From an uncultured Candidatus Saccharibacteria bacterium (GTDB taxonomy: Bacteria > Patescibacteriota > Saccharimonadia > Saccharimonadales > Saccharimonadaceae): DNA of 56,835 nucleotides. A program made the translations under genes and the position numbers. Location of the stretch: assembly GCA_947306055.1 (NCBI GenBank), contig CAMZFK010000002.1, forward strand, positions 1 through 56,835, given 5' to 3'. Below the pieces are notes generated by a model. That model was not told where the DNA came from. It saw only the letters and a list, made by a program, of their open reading frames with translations, and did not search any database. This document shows positions 47,910-56,835 of the stretch, piece by piece (positions within the stretch are counted from its first letter, which is position 1; each line of letters starts with the position of its first letter).

Positions 47910-50527
47910 TGGAAACTTGGGTGGCAGCGCTACTAATTATCATCTCGATAGTTGTCATCGTGGCGGTTGTTTTATCTGGTTCGCGCGTCGCCAAATTAAG
48001 GAAGGCTAAAAAATACGAACGTAGTCTGAAAATGGTCCCACTCCTCATCCATCTACCACCAACTACGGACGACGTCGATGGCGGCGGGCGCGACAAACGC
48101 GACATCGCTCTAGAGACGATTTCTAAAGCTCAAGTGATGTATTCGATCTTGTCTTCCACGATTACCAAAGGTTTCAAGACCAGGCTCTATGGTCAAAGGC
48201 ATTTCTCCTTTGAGATAATCGCAAAAGATGGCTTCATCAGATACTATGCCGTGGTTCCGGCCGTCTTAACAGAGACGGTGAGGCAGGCCATCCAGTCAGC
48301 CTACCCGACCGCTAGGATTGAAGAGAAGATGGAAGAAAACATCTTTGCCCCGAGTGGCCGTGTAGATACAATTGCTGGTGCGGAGTTGACCCTAAACAAG
48401 GCCTATTATTTACCTATTTCTACTTATGAAGACACGAAGCGAGATGCTTCGACGGCGCTTCTAAATGCTTTATCTGCCGTGAACAAAGATGAGGGGGCTG
48501 CTGTTCAAATTTTGTTCCGTCCCGCCGAAAGTTCTTGGTCGGATTCCGCCAAGCAACGCATCGATGAAATGCAGAAAGAAAAGAAAGAGAAGGGACTCGG
48601 TCTCGGTATTGGTGGTATGACTGCGATGGACATTATCCGTGCTCCATTCGAGGTTCCAGAACTACACGAAAAACAAAAAGAAGCACCTAAAATATCACAA
48701 ATTGATCAGGACGAAATCACTGCGATAGCCGGTAAAATACGCTATCCGGCATTCGAGACGCTCATTAGGGTAGTAGCAAGCTCCAACAACAAACCTCGTT
48801 CAGATGCTATTCTGGGTGGCATCGTCGCAGCATTTTCCCAATTCAATTCGCCGGAGTTTAATGGGTTCAAAGTCAACACATTTAAAGACCAGAAAAAGCT
48901 GGCCGTAGACTACATTTTGAGGGTTTTCCCCTTAAAAGTCCGAACAAATATTTTAAACAGCGTAGAGCTAGCTTCCATTTTTCACTTACCAGAACAAAAT
49001 GCGATTCCAAATTCCCAAGTAGAGCGTCAACTTACCAAACAAGTTGATGGCCCAGCTAGGCTGGCTACAGAGGGCGTATTACTGGGCACGAACGAGTTTA
49101 GGGGCATCAAGAAGCCAATTTATCTCGATGACGATGACCGTCGTCGCCACATGTATGTTATAGGTCAGACCGGTATGGGTAAATCCGTCTTCCTCGAGAA
49201 TATCGCTTTCCAGGATATGTGCGATGGCCGAGGTTTTGCCTTCATTGATCCGCATGGCGATGCCGTAGAAGCATTATTAAAACGCGTCCCAGAAGAGAGA
49301 ATCGATGACATTATCTATTTTGATCCTGCCGACATCGAACACCCAGTCGGTATGAATATGTTTGAGTTTACCTCTGAGGACCAAAAGGACTTCATCGTGC
49401 AGGAGGGTATCAGTATGCTCCAATCTCTCTTTGATCCATCAAATCAAGGTTTCTTCGGTCCGCGCGGTCAGCACATGTTCCGAAATGCCGCCCTGCTTCT
49501 CATGTCAGACCCGAAAGGTGCGACATTCATCGATATTCCACAGTGTTTCACTGACCCGGAATTCGTCAAGTCTAAGCTAAAATACGTCACCGATAAAGCC
49601 GTCTACGATTATTGGACCAAAGAGTTCCCAGCTTCACAGAAATCCAATGACGCTGGTGAGGTCATCACTTGGTTCGCATCGAAATGGGGCCCATTCCTCT
49701 CAAACACCATCATGCGAAATACTTTAGGGCAAATCAAATCCGGCTTTAACATCCGTGAAATCATGGACAACAAGAAAATTTTCCTAGTCAACCTCTCTAA
49801 AGGACGACTCGGTGATATCAACGCCAACCTTCTCGGTATGATTTTTGTAATGAAATTCCAGCAAGCTGCTATGAGTCGTCAAGACATCCCAGAGGATCAA
49901 CGTCAAGATTTCTGCCTTTATGTAGATGAGTTTCAAAATTTCGCCACAGATAGCTTCGAATCGATTCTCTCTGAGGCTCGTAAATATCGCCTTAACCTCA
50001 TCGTGGCAAACCAGTTTATGACTCAGCTCACCGATAAAATCAGGGAAGCACTCCTTGGTAACGTCGGTACGATTATTTGTGGTCGCGTCGGTGTGACGGA
50101 TGCCGATTTGATGGTAAAAGCCTTTACCCCGACCTTTACAGCGGAAGACCTCACCAAGACTCCAAATCACGCCGCAGTCTGTAAAGTCATGATGTTTGGT
50201 ATGCCATCTAGCGCCTTCACGATGAACTTGCCAGCTCCGATGGGTGAACCAAACGACGAGCTCATGGAGAGCTTAAAGGCTTATTCTGCAGCAAAATATG
50301 CTAAGACTCGTGCCGAAGTCGAAAATGAAATCAAAAATCGTTGGATGCCTGCTCCTAAGGCAGAAATAAATATCGCTGAGGCCAATTTAAATGCGCCTAG
50401 AAGGCCAGATACCTCAGAGCCAGTAGACAACACGCCTAAGGCCGAAGAAGCCCCTTCTGAAGCCTCTAATAAGCCAGAAAAGGGATTTTTGGATAAGTGG
50501 CTAGCCCAAAAAAGCTCCAATCAATAG
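47909..50527 (+). CDS. membrane-anchored TraG/VirD4- or HerA-like ATPase
   Basis: 872 residues. One N-terminal membrane helix (WVAALLIIISIVVIVAVVL), a large DUF87-type/VirB4-like middle region (90-400), then the FtsK/HerA core: Walker A VIGQTGMGKSVFLENI (about 415), AFIDPHGDAVEAL, Walker B FCLYVDEFQNFATDSFE, and LIVANQFMTQL. The C-terminal 80 residues are Pro/Glu/Ala-rich. Such proteins are coupling ATPases that move DNA or protein through type IV secretion channels. With the VirB2-like gene this suggests a transfer system, but no VirB6/8/9-like genes are in the window. Confidence 0.85.
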   Translation: METWVAALLIIISIVVIVAVVLSGSRVAKLRKAKKYERSLKMVPLLIHLPPTTDDVDGGGRDKRDIALETISKAQVMYSILSSTITKGFKTRLYGQRHFSFEIIAKDGFIRYYAVVPAVLTETVRQAIQSAYPTARIEEKMEENIFAPSGRVDTIAGAELTLNKAYYLPISTYEDTKRDASTALLNALSAVNKDEGAAVQILFRPAESSWSDSAKQRIDEMQKEKKEKGLGLGIGGMTAMDIIRAPFEVPELHEKQKEAPKISQIDQDEITAIAGKIRYPAFETLIRVVASSNNKPRSDAILGGIVAAFSQFNSPEFNGFKVNTFKDQKKLAVDYILRVFPLKVRTNILNSVELASIFHLPEQNAIPNSQVERQLTKQVDGPARLATEGVLLGTNEFRGIKKPIYLDDDDRRRHMYVIGQTGMGKSVFLENIAFQDMCDGRGFAFIDPHGDAVEALLKRVPEERIDDIIYFDPADIEHPVGMNMFEFTSEDQKDFIVQEGISMLQSLFDPSNQGFFGPRGQHMFRNAALLLMSDPKGATFIDIPQCFTDPEFVKSKLKYVTDKAVYDYWTKEFPASQKSNDAGEVITWFASKWGPFLSNTIMRNTLGQIKSGFNIREIMDNKKIFLVNLSKGRLGDINANLLGMIFVMKFQQAAMSRQDIPEDQRQDFCLYVDEFQNFATDSFESILSEARKYRLNLIVANQFMTQLTDKIREALLGNVGTIICGRVGVTDADLMVKAFTPTFTAEDLTKTPNHAAVCKVMMFGMPSSAFTMNLPAPMGEPNDELMESLKAYSAAKYAKTRAEVENEIKNRWMPAPKAEINIAEANLNAPRRPDTSEPVDNTPKAEEAPSEASNKPEKGFLDKWLAQKSSNQ

Positions 50528-50565
50528 ATAGGCTTACAAAATCTAAGAAACATTAGGCACTACTC

Positions 50566-50595
50566 TTGAAAAACCCTAGAAACTGGTGTATAATA
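50566..50595 (+). promoter_or_regulatory. promoter of gyrB-gyrA
   Basis: TTGAAA, 17 bp, TATAAT near 50589-50594; about 30-nt leader with GATGAGG before ATG 50625. Confidence 0.7.
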
Positions 50596-50624
50596 GAGAG
50601 GTATATTTAAGATGAGGTATAAAA

Positions 50625-52607
50625 ATGGCCGAAAAAGAGGCTTACGATTCGTCAGAAATTCGGGTGCTAGAAGGGCTTGAGCCAGTACGCTTAAGGCCGG
50701 GTATGTATATCGGTTCTACCGGTTATGATGGGCTTCATCACCTAATCAAAGAAATCGCCGATAACTCCATCGATGAAGCTATCGCCGGTTACGCTAACAA
50801 AATCGACATCACTATATTAAATGATGGTGGTGTCCGCGTAGATGATAATGGTCGCGGTATCCCTGTAGATATCCATCCGAAGACCGGTAAATCTACTCTC
50901 GAGACGGTACTCACTGTCCTCCATGCCGGTGGTAAATTCGGTGATGGTGGCTACAAGGTATCATCTGGTCTTCACGGTGTAGGTTCATCCGTAGTGAATG
51001 CACTCTCTACCCACATGGTGGCTGAGGTTTATAGAGATGGCAAATCTCATCATATCGAATTTGACACCGGTAAGCCTACCATGGAGCTCAAAGTCACCAG
51101 CGGCTCACCAAGAGAGCATGGTACATCTATTACTTTCTACCCAGACCCAGCTATTTTTAAGGAAACCACCACCTTCGACTACGACTGGGTATCTAATTAC
51201 GCCCGTCACCAGGCCTACCTCACTAAGGGCATCCTAATTACAGTCGCCGATGAGCGCACCGGTGCTCGCGAGGCTTTCTACTTCGAGGGCGGCATCAAGA
51301 GCTATGTCAAACGCCTCAATAATGGCAAGGAAGTTCTCTCAGACGACATTTTCTATGTAGACAAACAGGTCGGTGACACCGGTGTAGAGATTGCGCTTCA
51401 GTATAATGATACCTACGCCGAAATCATGAAGCCATTTGCAAATAACGTCCTTACCCCTGATGGTGGTATGCACGTAGTTGGTTTCCGCACCGGTCTCAAC
51501 CGCACGATTAATGATTACGCCCGCAAGAATGGCCTTCTCAAGGAAAAGGAAGAGAATCTCACCGCTGATGATATTAAAGAGGGTCTTACCGCCGTCATCC
51601 TCGTGAAGCTTCCAGATCCACAGTTCGAAGGTCAGACCAAAAATAAACTTGGTAATCCTGAAGTACGTGGTTATGTTGACAAAGTCATGACCGAGTATTT
51701 CGGCTACTATCTAGAAGAAAATCCAGCCATCGCCAAGAAAATCGTCGGTAAAGCTACCTTGGCTGCCCGCGCACGCAAGGCCGCTCGTGCTGCTCGTGAC
51801 AACGTCATTAGAAAAGGCGCCTTTGAAGGTCTCAACCTTCCAAGCAAACTCGCGGATTGTTCCTCTAGAAATGCTGAGGAATGCGAACTCTTCATCGTAG
51901 AGGGTAACTCCGCAGCCGGTTCCGCTAAGGAAGGCCGCGATTCCAAGATTCAGGCTATCCTCCCACTCCGTGGTAAGGTGCTCAATACCGAGCGCGCCCG
52001 CCTAGACAAGATGCTAGCCAACGCCGAGCTCGTCTCTCTTATCAAGGGCCTCGGTGTAGGTATTGGCGACCAGTTCAATATCGATGGTCTCCGCTATCAT
52101 AAGATCGTCTTCATGACGGATGCCGATGTCGATGGCTCACACATCTCTACGCTTCTTCTTACTTTCTTCTTCCGTTATATGCCAGATATCATCAAGGCTG
52201 GTCACGTTTATTTGGCCAAGCCACCGCTATTTGGGCTAATCAAAGGCACGGGCAATACTCGTAAGATTGATTATATCTATGACGAGCAGGCTCTCGAAGA
52301 CACTTTGACTAAGAAAATTGAGGAGAGAAAAGCCGCCGGTACCAACGTCGATGAGACCGCCGAGCGCTTCAAGCAGGCAGGCTATACCGCCCAGCAGCGT
52401 TTCAAAGGTCTTGGCGAAATGGACGCCTCTCAGCTTTGGGAGACCACAATGAACCCAGAAAACCGTATCTTGGTAAGAGTTAATATCGAAGATGCCGAGC
52501 GAGCCGATGCCATCTTCACCAAACTCATGGGCGACCAAGCCGAACTTCGTAAAAACTTTATTCAGGCTAGAGCCGCCACCGTCGACCTAGACGACCTGGA
52601 CTTTTAA
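50625..52607 (+). CDS. gyrB: DNA gyrase subunit B
   Basis: 660 residues. GHKL ATPase (RPGMYIGSTGYDGLHHLIKEIADNSIDEA, DNGRGIPV, GLHGVGSSVVNALS), transducer (GILITVADERTGAREAF) and TOPRIM (CELFIVEGNSAAGSAKEGRDSKIQAILPLRGKVLN; DADVDGSHI), then the C-tail (RFKGLGEM). It supplies ATP-driven negative supercoiling with GyrA. Length lacks the large E. coli insert. gyrA follows after 9 nt with a strong Shine-Dalgarno (AAGGAGG). Its Glu/Asp catalytic residues are all present. Confidence 0.97.
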   Translation: MAEKEAYDSSEIRVLEGLEPVRLRPGMYIGSTGYDGLHHLIKEIADNSIDEAIAGYANKIDITILNDGGVRVDDNGRGIPVDIHPKTGKSTLETVLTVLHAGGKFGDGGYKVSSGLHGVGSSVVNALSTHMVAEVYRDGKSHHIEFDTGKPTMELKVTSGSPREHGTSITFYPDPAIFKETTTFDYDWVSNYARHQAYLTKGILITVADERTGAREAFYFEGGIKSYVKRLNNGKEVLSDDIFYVDKQVGDTGVEIALQYNDTYAEIMKPFANNVLTPDGGMHVVGFRTGLNRTINDYARKNGLLKEKEENLTADDIKEGLTAVILVKLPDPQFEGQTKNKLGNPEVRGYVDKVMTEYFGYYLEENPAIAKKIVGKATLAARARKAARAARDNVIRKGAFEGLNLPSKLADCSSRNAEECELFIVEGNSAAGSAKEGRDSKIQAILPLRGKVLNTERARLDKMLANAELVSLIKGLGVGIGDQFNIDGLRYHKIVFMTDADVDGSHISTLLLTFFFRYMPDIIKAGHVYLAKPPLFGLIKGTGNTRKIDYIYDEQALEDTLTKKIEERKAAGTNVDETAERFKQAGYTAQQRFKGLGEMDASQLWETTMNPENRILVRVNIEDAERADAIFTKLMGDQAELRKNFIQARAATVDLDDLDF

Positions 52608-52616
52608 GGAGGAACT

Positions 52617-55277
52617 ATGGCAGATAAGAATGACAACTTGAAAGGAGCGGAAGGAATGTCCTCTGAGGAACCTTTCGCGACGACGGGAGCGAACGGAGCG
52701 AGCGAAGCCCGTAACGACGGGCCTGAGCGAAGCGTTTCCGAAGAGGGTATTGCTTCCGCTTCTGTAGAGAAGGGTATTGAGCTTCGTACTGTTGAGAACA
52801 CCATGGAAGACTACTTCCTACGTTACTCTCTTTCCGTTATTGTCGACCGCGCTCTCCCAGACGTCCGTGATGGTTTGAAGCCAGTCAACCGCCGTATATT
52901 ATATGCGATGAACAAAAATGGCTGGAAGGCTCCACATGCTACGGTCAAGTCCGCTCGTATTGTCGGTGAAGTCATGGGTAAATATCACCCGCACGGCGAT
53001 TCGTCCATTTATGATGCAATGGTCAACCTCGCTCAGCCATGGAAAATGCGCTACACCCTCGTAGAAGGTCAAGGTAACTTTGGTTCTATGGACGGTGATG
53101 AGCCAGCAGCTTCCCGTTACACCGAGGCTCGCCTTGATAAAGTTGGAGCCGAGCTTCTTGCTGATATCGAGAAAGAAACCGTAGATTTTCGTGACAACTT
53201 CGATGGCACCGAGAAAGAGCCGTCAGTTCTCCCATCCGCTGTACCGAACATTCTCTTAAATGGTCAGATGGGTATCGCCGTCGGTATGGCGACTAATATT
53301 CCGCCACACAATCTTGGCGAGCTCGTAGACGCCACCGTCGCCCAGATTGACAACCCAGACATCACCCTCGAAGAATTGATGAAATATGTCAAAGGCCCAG
53401 ATTTCCCAACTGGTGCCGAGGTCTATGGTGGCACCCCTATGAAAGAGGCCTACGCCACCGGTAAAGGCTCTGTCACGATCCGCGCTGTTGCTAATATCGA
53501 AGAGCGCAAAAACGGCCGCTATAACATCGTGATTACAGAGGTCCCTTACGGCATGAGCAAGGAAGACTTCATCGAGAAGGTTCGCGACCTCGTTCTCGCG
53601 AAAAAACTCGATCATATCGCCGACGCTCGTGATGAATCTGCCCGTGGCAAGGTTCGTGTCGTAGTAGAGTTAAAGAAAGATGCGTTCCCAAAGAAGATCT
53701 TGAACCAGCTTTACAAGCTTACTCCGCTCCAGACTTCTTTCCATTATAATATGCTCGCTCTTATTGACGGTATCCAGCCTCGTATCCTCGGGCTTAAGGA
53801 AATTTTGGCAGAGTTCATCAAGCACCGCCAGAAGGTCATCCGCCGCCGCACCGAGTTTGATCTTAAAAAGGCCAAAGAGCGCGCGCATATCTTAGAAGGT
53901 TTGAAGATCGCTCTCGATAATATCGATGAAGTCATTAAGACTATTCGTGCTGCTTATGATGACGCCGATAAACAACTCATGAAGAAATTCGGCCTCTCTG
54001 AGATCCAGGCTAACGCCATTCTTCAGATGCAACTTCGCCGTCTCCAAGGTCTCGAGCGCGACAAGATTGAAGAAGAGTTGAAGCAACTTCACGAGTTGAT
54101 CAAGCAGCTCGAAGCCATTCTTGCTGACGAAAAGGAAGTCCTCCGCGTAGTCAAGGAAGAACTCATCGCCATCAAAGAAAAATACGACGATCCTCGCCGC
54201 TCCAAGATTATTAATCATGAGGTTGGCAAGTTCTCCGAGGAAGAATTAATTCCAGAAGAAGAAAGCGTTATTCTCCTTACTACCGAAAATTACATGAAGC
54301 GTGTCCCGCAGAATGATTTTCGTCGCCAAAATCGTGGCGGTAAAGGCAAGCGCGGCATGACGACTAAAGAGGAAGATGTTATCCAGCAAATTATGACCGC
54401 AAATTCGCACGATTTCTTGCTATTCTTTACGAACCAAGGTCGTCTCTTCCGTATGAAGGCCTATGAAGTCCCGCAAGCCTCACTTTCTGCGAAGGGTACC
54501 GCTGCAGTTAATATGCTCAACATGCATCCAGAAGAGAAAATCACCGCTATTATTAAACAAGGTGATACTGGAGCAGACGGGTATCTCTTTATGGCTACCA
54601 AAAAAGGCACCATCAAGAAGTCCGCTATCAAAGATTTCTTTAATGTCCGTAGCAATGGCCTCATCGCTATCAAGCTCGACGCTGGTGACGAGCTCCGCTG
54701 GGTCAAAGAGACCACCGGTGATCATGATATCGTTATCTCTACCTCTGCCGGCCAAGCCACTCGCTTCAATGAAAAGGAAGTCCGCGTGATGGGCCGCTCT
54801 GCTATGGGTGTCCGCGGCATGCGTCTTCGCCCGAAAGATGAAATCGTCGGCATGGATGTAATTACCGATCCAGATCAGAAATTGATTGCAGTCTCGGCTA
54901 ATGGCTATGGTAAAGCCTGCCTTGTCTCCAACTTCCCACCACACAAGCGCGGCGGTGTCGGTATTAAGGTTGCCGCCGTCACAGAGAAGACCGGCCCAAT
55001 CGTAGCTGTCCATACTCTAGACCCAGAGGCCAAGGAAGTCATTATGATGTCTACCAAGGGTCAGGCCATCCGTGTAGCGATGAAAGAAATTCCAACTCTC
55101 GGTCGCGCCACTCAGGGTGTCCGCATCATGAAAATGAGCGAAGGTGACACAGTTGCCTCTATCGGTATCGTCCTTCCAGAAGAGGAATCGTCTGACGATG
55201 TCGCCGTCGCCGAGGATGTTTCGAAAGCTCCTGTCGAAGCAGAAGTTGAAACCGAGGCTCAAGAATCTGCAGAATAA
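52617..55277 (+). CDS. gyrA: DNA gyrase subunit A with palindrome-encoded N-terminal extension
   Basis: 886 residues. The core starts near residue 58 ([42 protein letters not shown]). The quinolone region [19 protein letters not shown] carries Ser and Asp at the positions equivalent to E. coli 83 and 87. The active Tyr is in [10 protein letters not shown]. The beta-pinwheel ends with GyrA box [10 protein letters not shown], so it is true gyrase, not topo IV. Residues about 10-49 are encoded by palindromic element D and are absent from ordinary GyrA. The Glu/Ala-rich tail is variable. Confidence 0.97.
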   Translation: MADKNDNLKGAEGMSSEEPFATTGANGASEARNDGPERSVSEEGIASASVEKGIELRTVENTMEDYFLRYSLSVIVDRALPDVRDGLKPVNRRILYAMNKNGWKAPHATVKSARIVGEVMGKYHPHGDSSIYDAMVNLAQPWKMRYTLVEGQGNFGSMDGDEPAASRYTEARLDKVGAELLADIEKETVDFRDNFDGTEKEPSVLPSAVPNILLNGQMGIAVGMATNIPPHNLGELVDATVAQIDNPDITLEELMKYVKGPDFPTGAEVYGGTPMKEAYATGKGSVTIRAVANIEERKNGRYNIVITEVPYGMSKEDFIEKVRDLVLAKKLDHIADARDESARGKVRVVVELKKDAFPKKILNQLYKLTPLQTSFHYNMLALIDGIQPRILGLKEILAEFIKHRQKVIRRRTEFDLKKAKERAHILEGLKIALDNIDEVIKTIRAAYDDADKQLMKKFGLSEIQANAILQMQLRRLQGLERDKIEEELKQLHELIKQLEAILADEKEVLRVVKEELIAIKEKYDDPRRSKIINHEVGKFSEEELIPEEESVILLTTENYMKRVPQNDFRRQNRGGKGKRGMTTKEEDVIQQIMTANSHDFLLFFTNQGRLFRMKAYEVPQASLSAKGTAAVNMLNMHPEEKITAIIKQGDTGADGYLFMATKKGTIKKSAIKDFFNVRSNGLIAIKLDAGDELRWVKETTGDHDIVISTSAGQATRFNEKEVRVMGRSAMGVRGMRLRPKDEIVGMDVITDPDQKLIAVSANGYGKACLVSNFPPHKRGGVGIKVAAVTEKTGPIVAVHTLDPEAKEVIMMSTKGQAIRVAMKEIPTLGRATQGVRIMKMSEGDTVASIGIVLPEEESSDDVAVAEDVSKAPVEAEVETEAQESAE
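52645..52761 (+). repeat. in-frame palindromic element D (type 2) in gyrA
   Basis: Arms around AGCGGAAG...CCTCT (52646-52664) and AGAGG...CTTCCGCT (52742-52760) pair with one mismatch and two G-T. Inner GCCCGT-AACG-ACGGGC. It shares CCTCTGAGG and CCGAAGAGGG ends with element C (same reading frame) and GAGC-AACGGAGCGA with element F (different frame). Confidence 0.88.
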
Positions 55278-55389
55278 AGCAATAGCGACTTAGATAAAAC
55301 ACTTATGTAAACAAATTTCGTAACAAGAGGTTGTATTTTTCATCGACTTGTGGCTATACTCCTGAAACTCAATAAAGAGAAAGGAGTAT

Positions 55390-56637
55390 ATGAAGACCAA
55401 AAAGAGTCTGCTAATATCAACTTTAATATTTTTAGCCGCAGGTTTTAGCGGCATCCCGAAAGAAGCTTCAGCGCTGGTAGAGAAAGACGGCGTAAAATAT
55501 TGGACTTTTGAGGAAATGCTAGAGCTCGACGCGGAAGTAAACAGAGAAAAGCTGGAAGTTTGCGGCGCTGATAATTACGACTGTGAATGGGATTTTGAGA
55601 TGAGCTTGATGGAACGAGGCGGGCAATACCTCGTTTATGACATGTTTAATTTTCAGCAAATGTTTATGACGGCGGTGAATCCAGCCAAAAACACCATAAA
55701 ATTTTTCTATCGCGACGAAGATAAAATGATGCGGATGTTCGGAATAGATGAAAAATACCCGCTAGAAGAATTCATAGTTTTTTGGACAGATGACGAAATT
55801 GAAAAATCATACCCAGGAGAATTATTGAGAGGGTTTAGACATTACATAGAGCCGATGCTAAATGGCGAATCTGTTGATGATCTCCACCCGATATTTTTTG
55901 GTAACGTCGAGCTGAACGGCGAAAATTGGTTTGAGCCAAATAAAGAGTTAGGATTCACGATCGTTTCTGATGACACAAAAGACAATACGAAAGGTTTTTT
56001 CTATCAAATGGGTAAAAGCAACGGCACTTTTTCTGGTAGAATTTATTATTCGGACTGTATAAATTCAGCAGATTATGAAGACGGAATGGAATGCAGGCTG
56101 TTTTTTGGCGGCACACCAGAGACGCTGAGAATGACGTATTTCCCGTTTAGAGAGGAAGACGAGGAGGAAAAAGACGAAGAGATGACGGAAATGGTAGAGA
56201 ATGAAGAAATAACAGAAATAATAAAAGATGAGGAGATAGAAGCGTCCGAAGAAGTAGAGATGGTTGAAAAAGCGACCACAGAGGAGATTATAATTGAAGA
56301 AATAGTTAGCGAGATGGAAGCAAGCGGGGAAATGGAGTTTCCTAAAGAAGTGAACGAAAAGACAGGAGAGGTCGAAAAAATAAAAATAAGTGAAAGCGTA
56401 GTTTTACCTAAGGAGGCAAAATCAGGCAAAGAGACAGTCATAGTTGAAGAAGCCAAATCGGATGAAGAAGCAGAAGATATTGAGATCCCGTTCGCCGCAG
56501 CTAAAATCGAAAAAACTGACGATTTCCCCTGGGGAATAGCCGCATTATGCACTGTCGGCACTATTTATATAGCATGGTGGCTCCTCCCAATTGAAAAAAT
56601 TACAAAAAATCTGAATTTTTTTCAAAAAAAGTGTTGA
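55390..56637 (+). CDS. surface protein with C-terminal membrane anchor
   Basis: 415 residues. Signal peptide (LLISTLIFLAAGFSG), a globular part (about 30-255) with four Cys (EVCGADNYDCEW; SDCINSA, MECRLFF), a long Glu/Lys-rich segment (about 260-375) and one C-terminal helix (WGIAALCTVGTIYIAWWLL) plus a basic tail. It resembles the gene at 661-2061 in layout (signal, beta part, charged linker, anchor) without clear sequence identity. TTGTAT-N17-TATACT and GAAAGGAG lie upstream. Function unknown; a cell-surface role is likely. Confidence 0.78.
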   Translation: MKTKKSLLISTLIFLAAGFSGIPKEASALVEKDGVKYWTFEEMLELDAEVNREKLEVCGADNYDCEWDFEMSLMERGGQYLVYDMFNFQQMFMTAVNPAKNTIKFFYRDEDKMMRMFGIDEKYPLEEFIVFWTDDEIEKSYPGELLRGFRHYIEPMLNGESVDDLHPIFFGNVELNGENWFEPNKELGFTIVSDDTKDNTKGFFYQMGKSNGTFSGRIYYSDCINSADYEDGMECRLFFGGTPETLRMTYFPFREEDEEEKDEEMTEMVENEEITEIIKDEEIEASEEVEMVEKATTEEIIIEEIVSEMEASGEMEFPKEVNEKTGEVEKIKISESVVLPKEAKSGKETVIVEEAKSDEEAEDIEIPFAAAKIEKTDDFPWGIAALCTVGTIYIAWWLLPIEKITKNLNFFQKKC

Positions 56638-56662
56638 CAAAAATATTAATCTGCGATAAACT
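56634..56662 (+). promoter_or_regulatory. rRNA operon promoter
   Basis: TTGACA, 17 bp, TAAACT. An A/T-rich tract just upstream may act as an UP element. It starts inside the last codons of the surface-protein gene. About 140 nt of leader precede 16S and contain TGAAGTAA/TTACTTCA and AATTTGA/TCAAATT hairpins. Confidence 0.75.
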
Positions 56663-56804
56663 AGTACTAGTCTAAAGAGCTGCGAGAACTTATATTTTAG
56701 AAGTCTTTAGAAACATCTTAACAATTTAGTTGTGCAATTTTGAAGTAATTTTTACTTCATTTCATCGTCAGTTTTATTTATAATTTGAGTTTTTCAAATT
56801 TTCT

Positions 56805-56835
56805 ATAATGGAGAGTTTGATCCTGGCTCAGGATG
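56805..56835 (+). rRNA. rrs: 16S ribosomal RNA, 5' end
   Basis: GAGAGTTTGATCCTGGCTCAG (in two pieces: GAGAGTTTGATCC, TGGCTCAG) is the universal 16S 5' segment (27F site). The mature end is estimated by counting back 8 bases from GAGTTT. The gene continues beyond the window. Confidence 0.95.

Noticed and set aside
1-56835. CRISPR arrays, insertion sequences, or UGA recoding
   Set aside because: No regularly spaced repeats or transposase genes were seen, and TGA terminates several well-supported genes.

Overview
The window reads as a gene-dense stretch of a monoderm Patescibacteria (CPR) chromosome, most likely a Candidatus Saccharibacteria (TM7) relative. The basis is the combination of an outer-membrane-free type IV pilus locus with no PilQ, VirB2-like and TraG/VirD4-like type IV secretion pieces, large surface proteins, minimal versions of core genes (DnaJ without zinc fingers, ThrRS without TGS, DnaG without zinc ligands) and very short intergenic gaps. 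TGA is used as an ordinary stop codon, which argues against the UGA-recoding CPR lineages. The first 31 bases of a 16S rRNA gene end the window.

Layout. 1-2.1 kb: end of a surface-protein operon. 2.1-4.6 kb: rpsF-ssb-rpsR-efp and a TlyA-like rRNA methyltransferase. 4.6-15.1 kb: type IV pilus cluster (pilM, pilN, a pilO-like gene, a small membrane gene, pilB, pilT, pilC, a pilin, a convergent second pilin, pilD, a minor pilin). 15.1-22.7 kb: xer recombinase, ndk, two tRNAs, a SurA-like foldase, argS, orn, mscL and small unknowns. 22.7-26.7 kb: dnaG-rpoD, a VirB2-like protein and a lipid kinase. 26.8-31.1 kb: a 1430-residue surface protein with three FISUMP-type and three Listeria-Bacteroides-type repeats. 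31.1-42.8 kb: rpsU, adk-map, a bifunctional peptidoglycan hydrolase, CIRCE-dnaJ, thrS-miaA, a winged-helix regulator, an M50 protease, a Nudix-RNase H fusion behind a riboswitch-like leader, and RNase P RNA. 42.8-45.8 kb on the minus strand: infC-rpmI-rplT-rpmB and comM. 45.9-47.1 kb: an RNA-rich interval with a small RNA, tmRNA and a structured RNA I do not recognise. 47.1-56.8 kb: conjugation-type ATPase operon, gyrB-gyrA, a surface protein and the rRNA operon start.

Two themes stand out. First, several housekeeping genes (tlyA-like, argS three times, gyrA, and the thrS/miaA junction) carry GC-rich nested palindromes of about 75-155 bp inside or abutting their reading frames. Several share a core sequence yet are read in different frames. 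They look like a family of in-frame palindromic insertions comparable in concept to Rickettsia palindromic elements. Second, about 20 operon-first genes have an extended -10 (TGN-TATAAT type) placed so that the predicted transcription start falls on or near the start codon, while internal genes have Shine-Dalgarno sites: widespread leaderless transcription.

The pilus genes assemble and retract fibres with PilD processing prepilins. The hydrolase, surface proteins and secretion-type ATPase fit an epibiotic lifestyle, but that link is inference. Coordinates come from reading the sequence by eye; no search or folding program was run.
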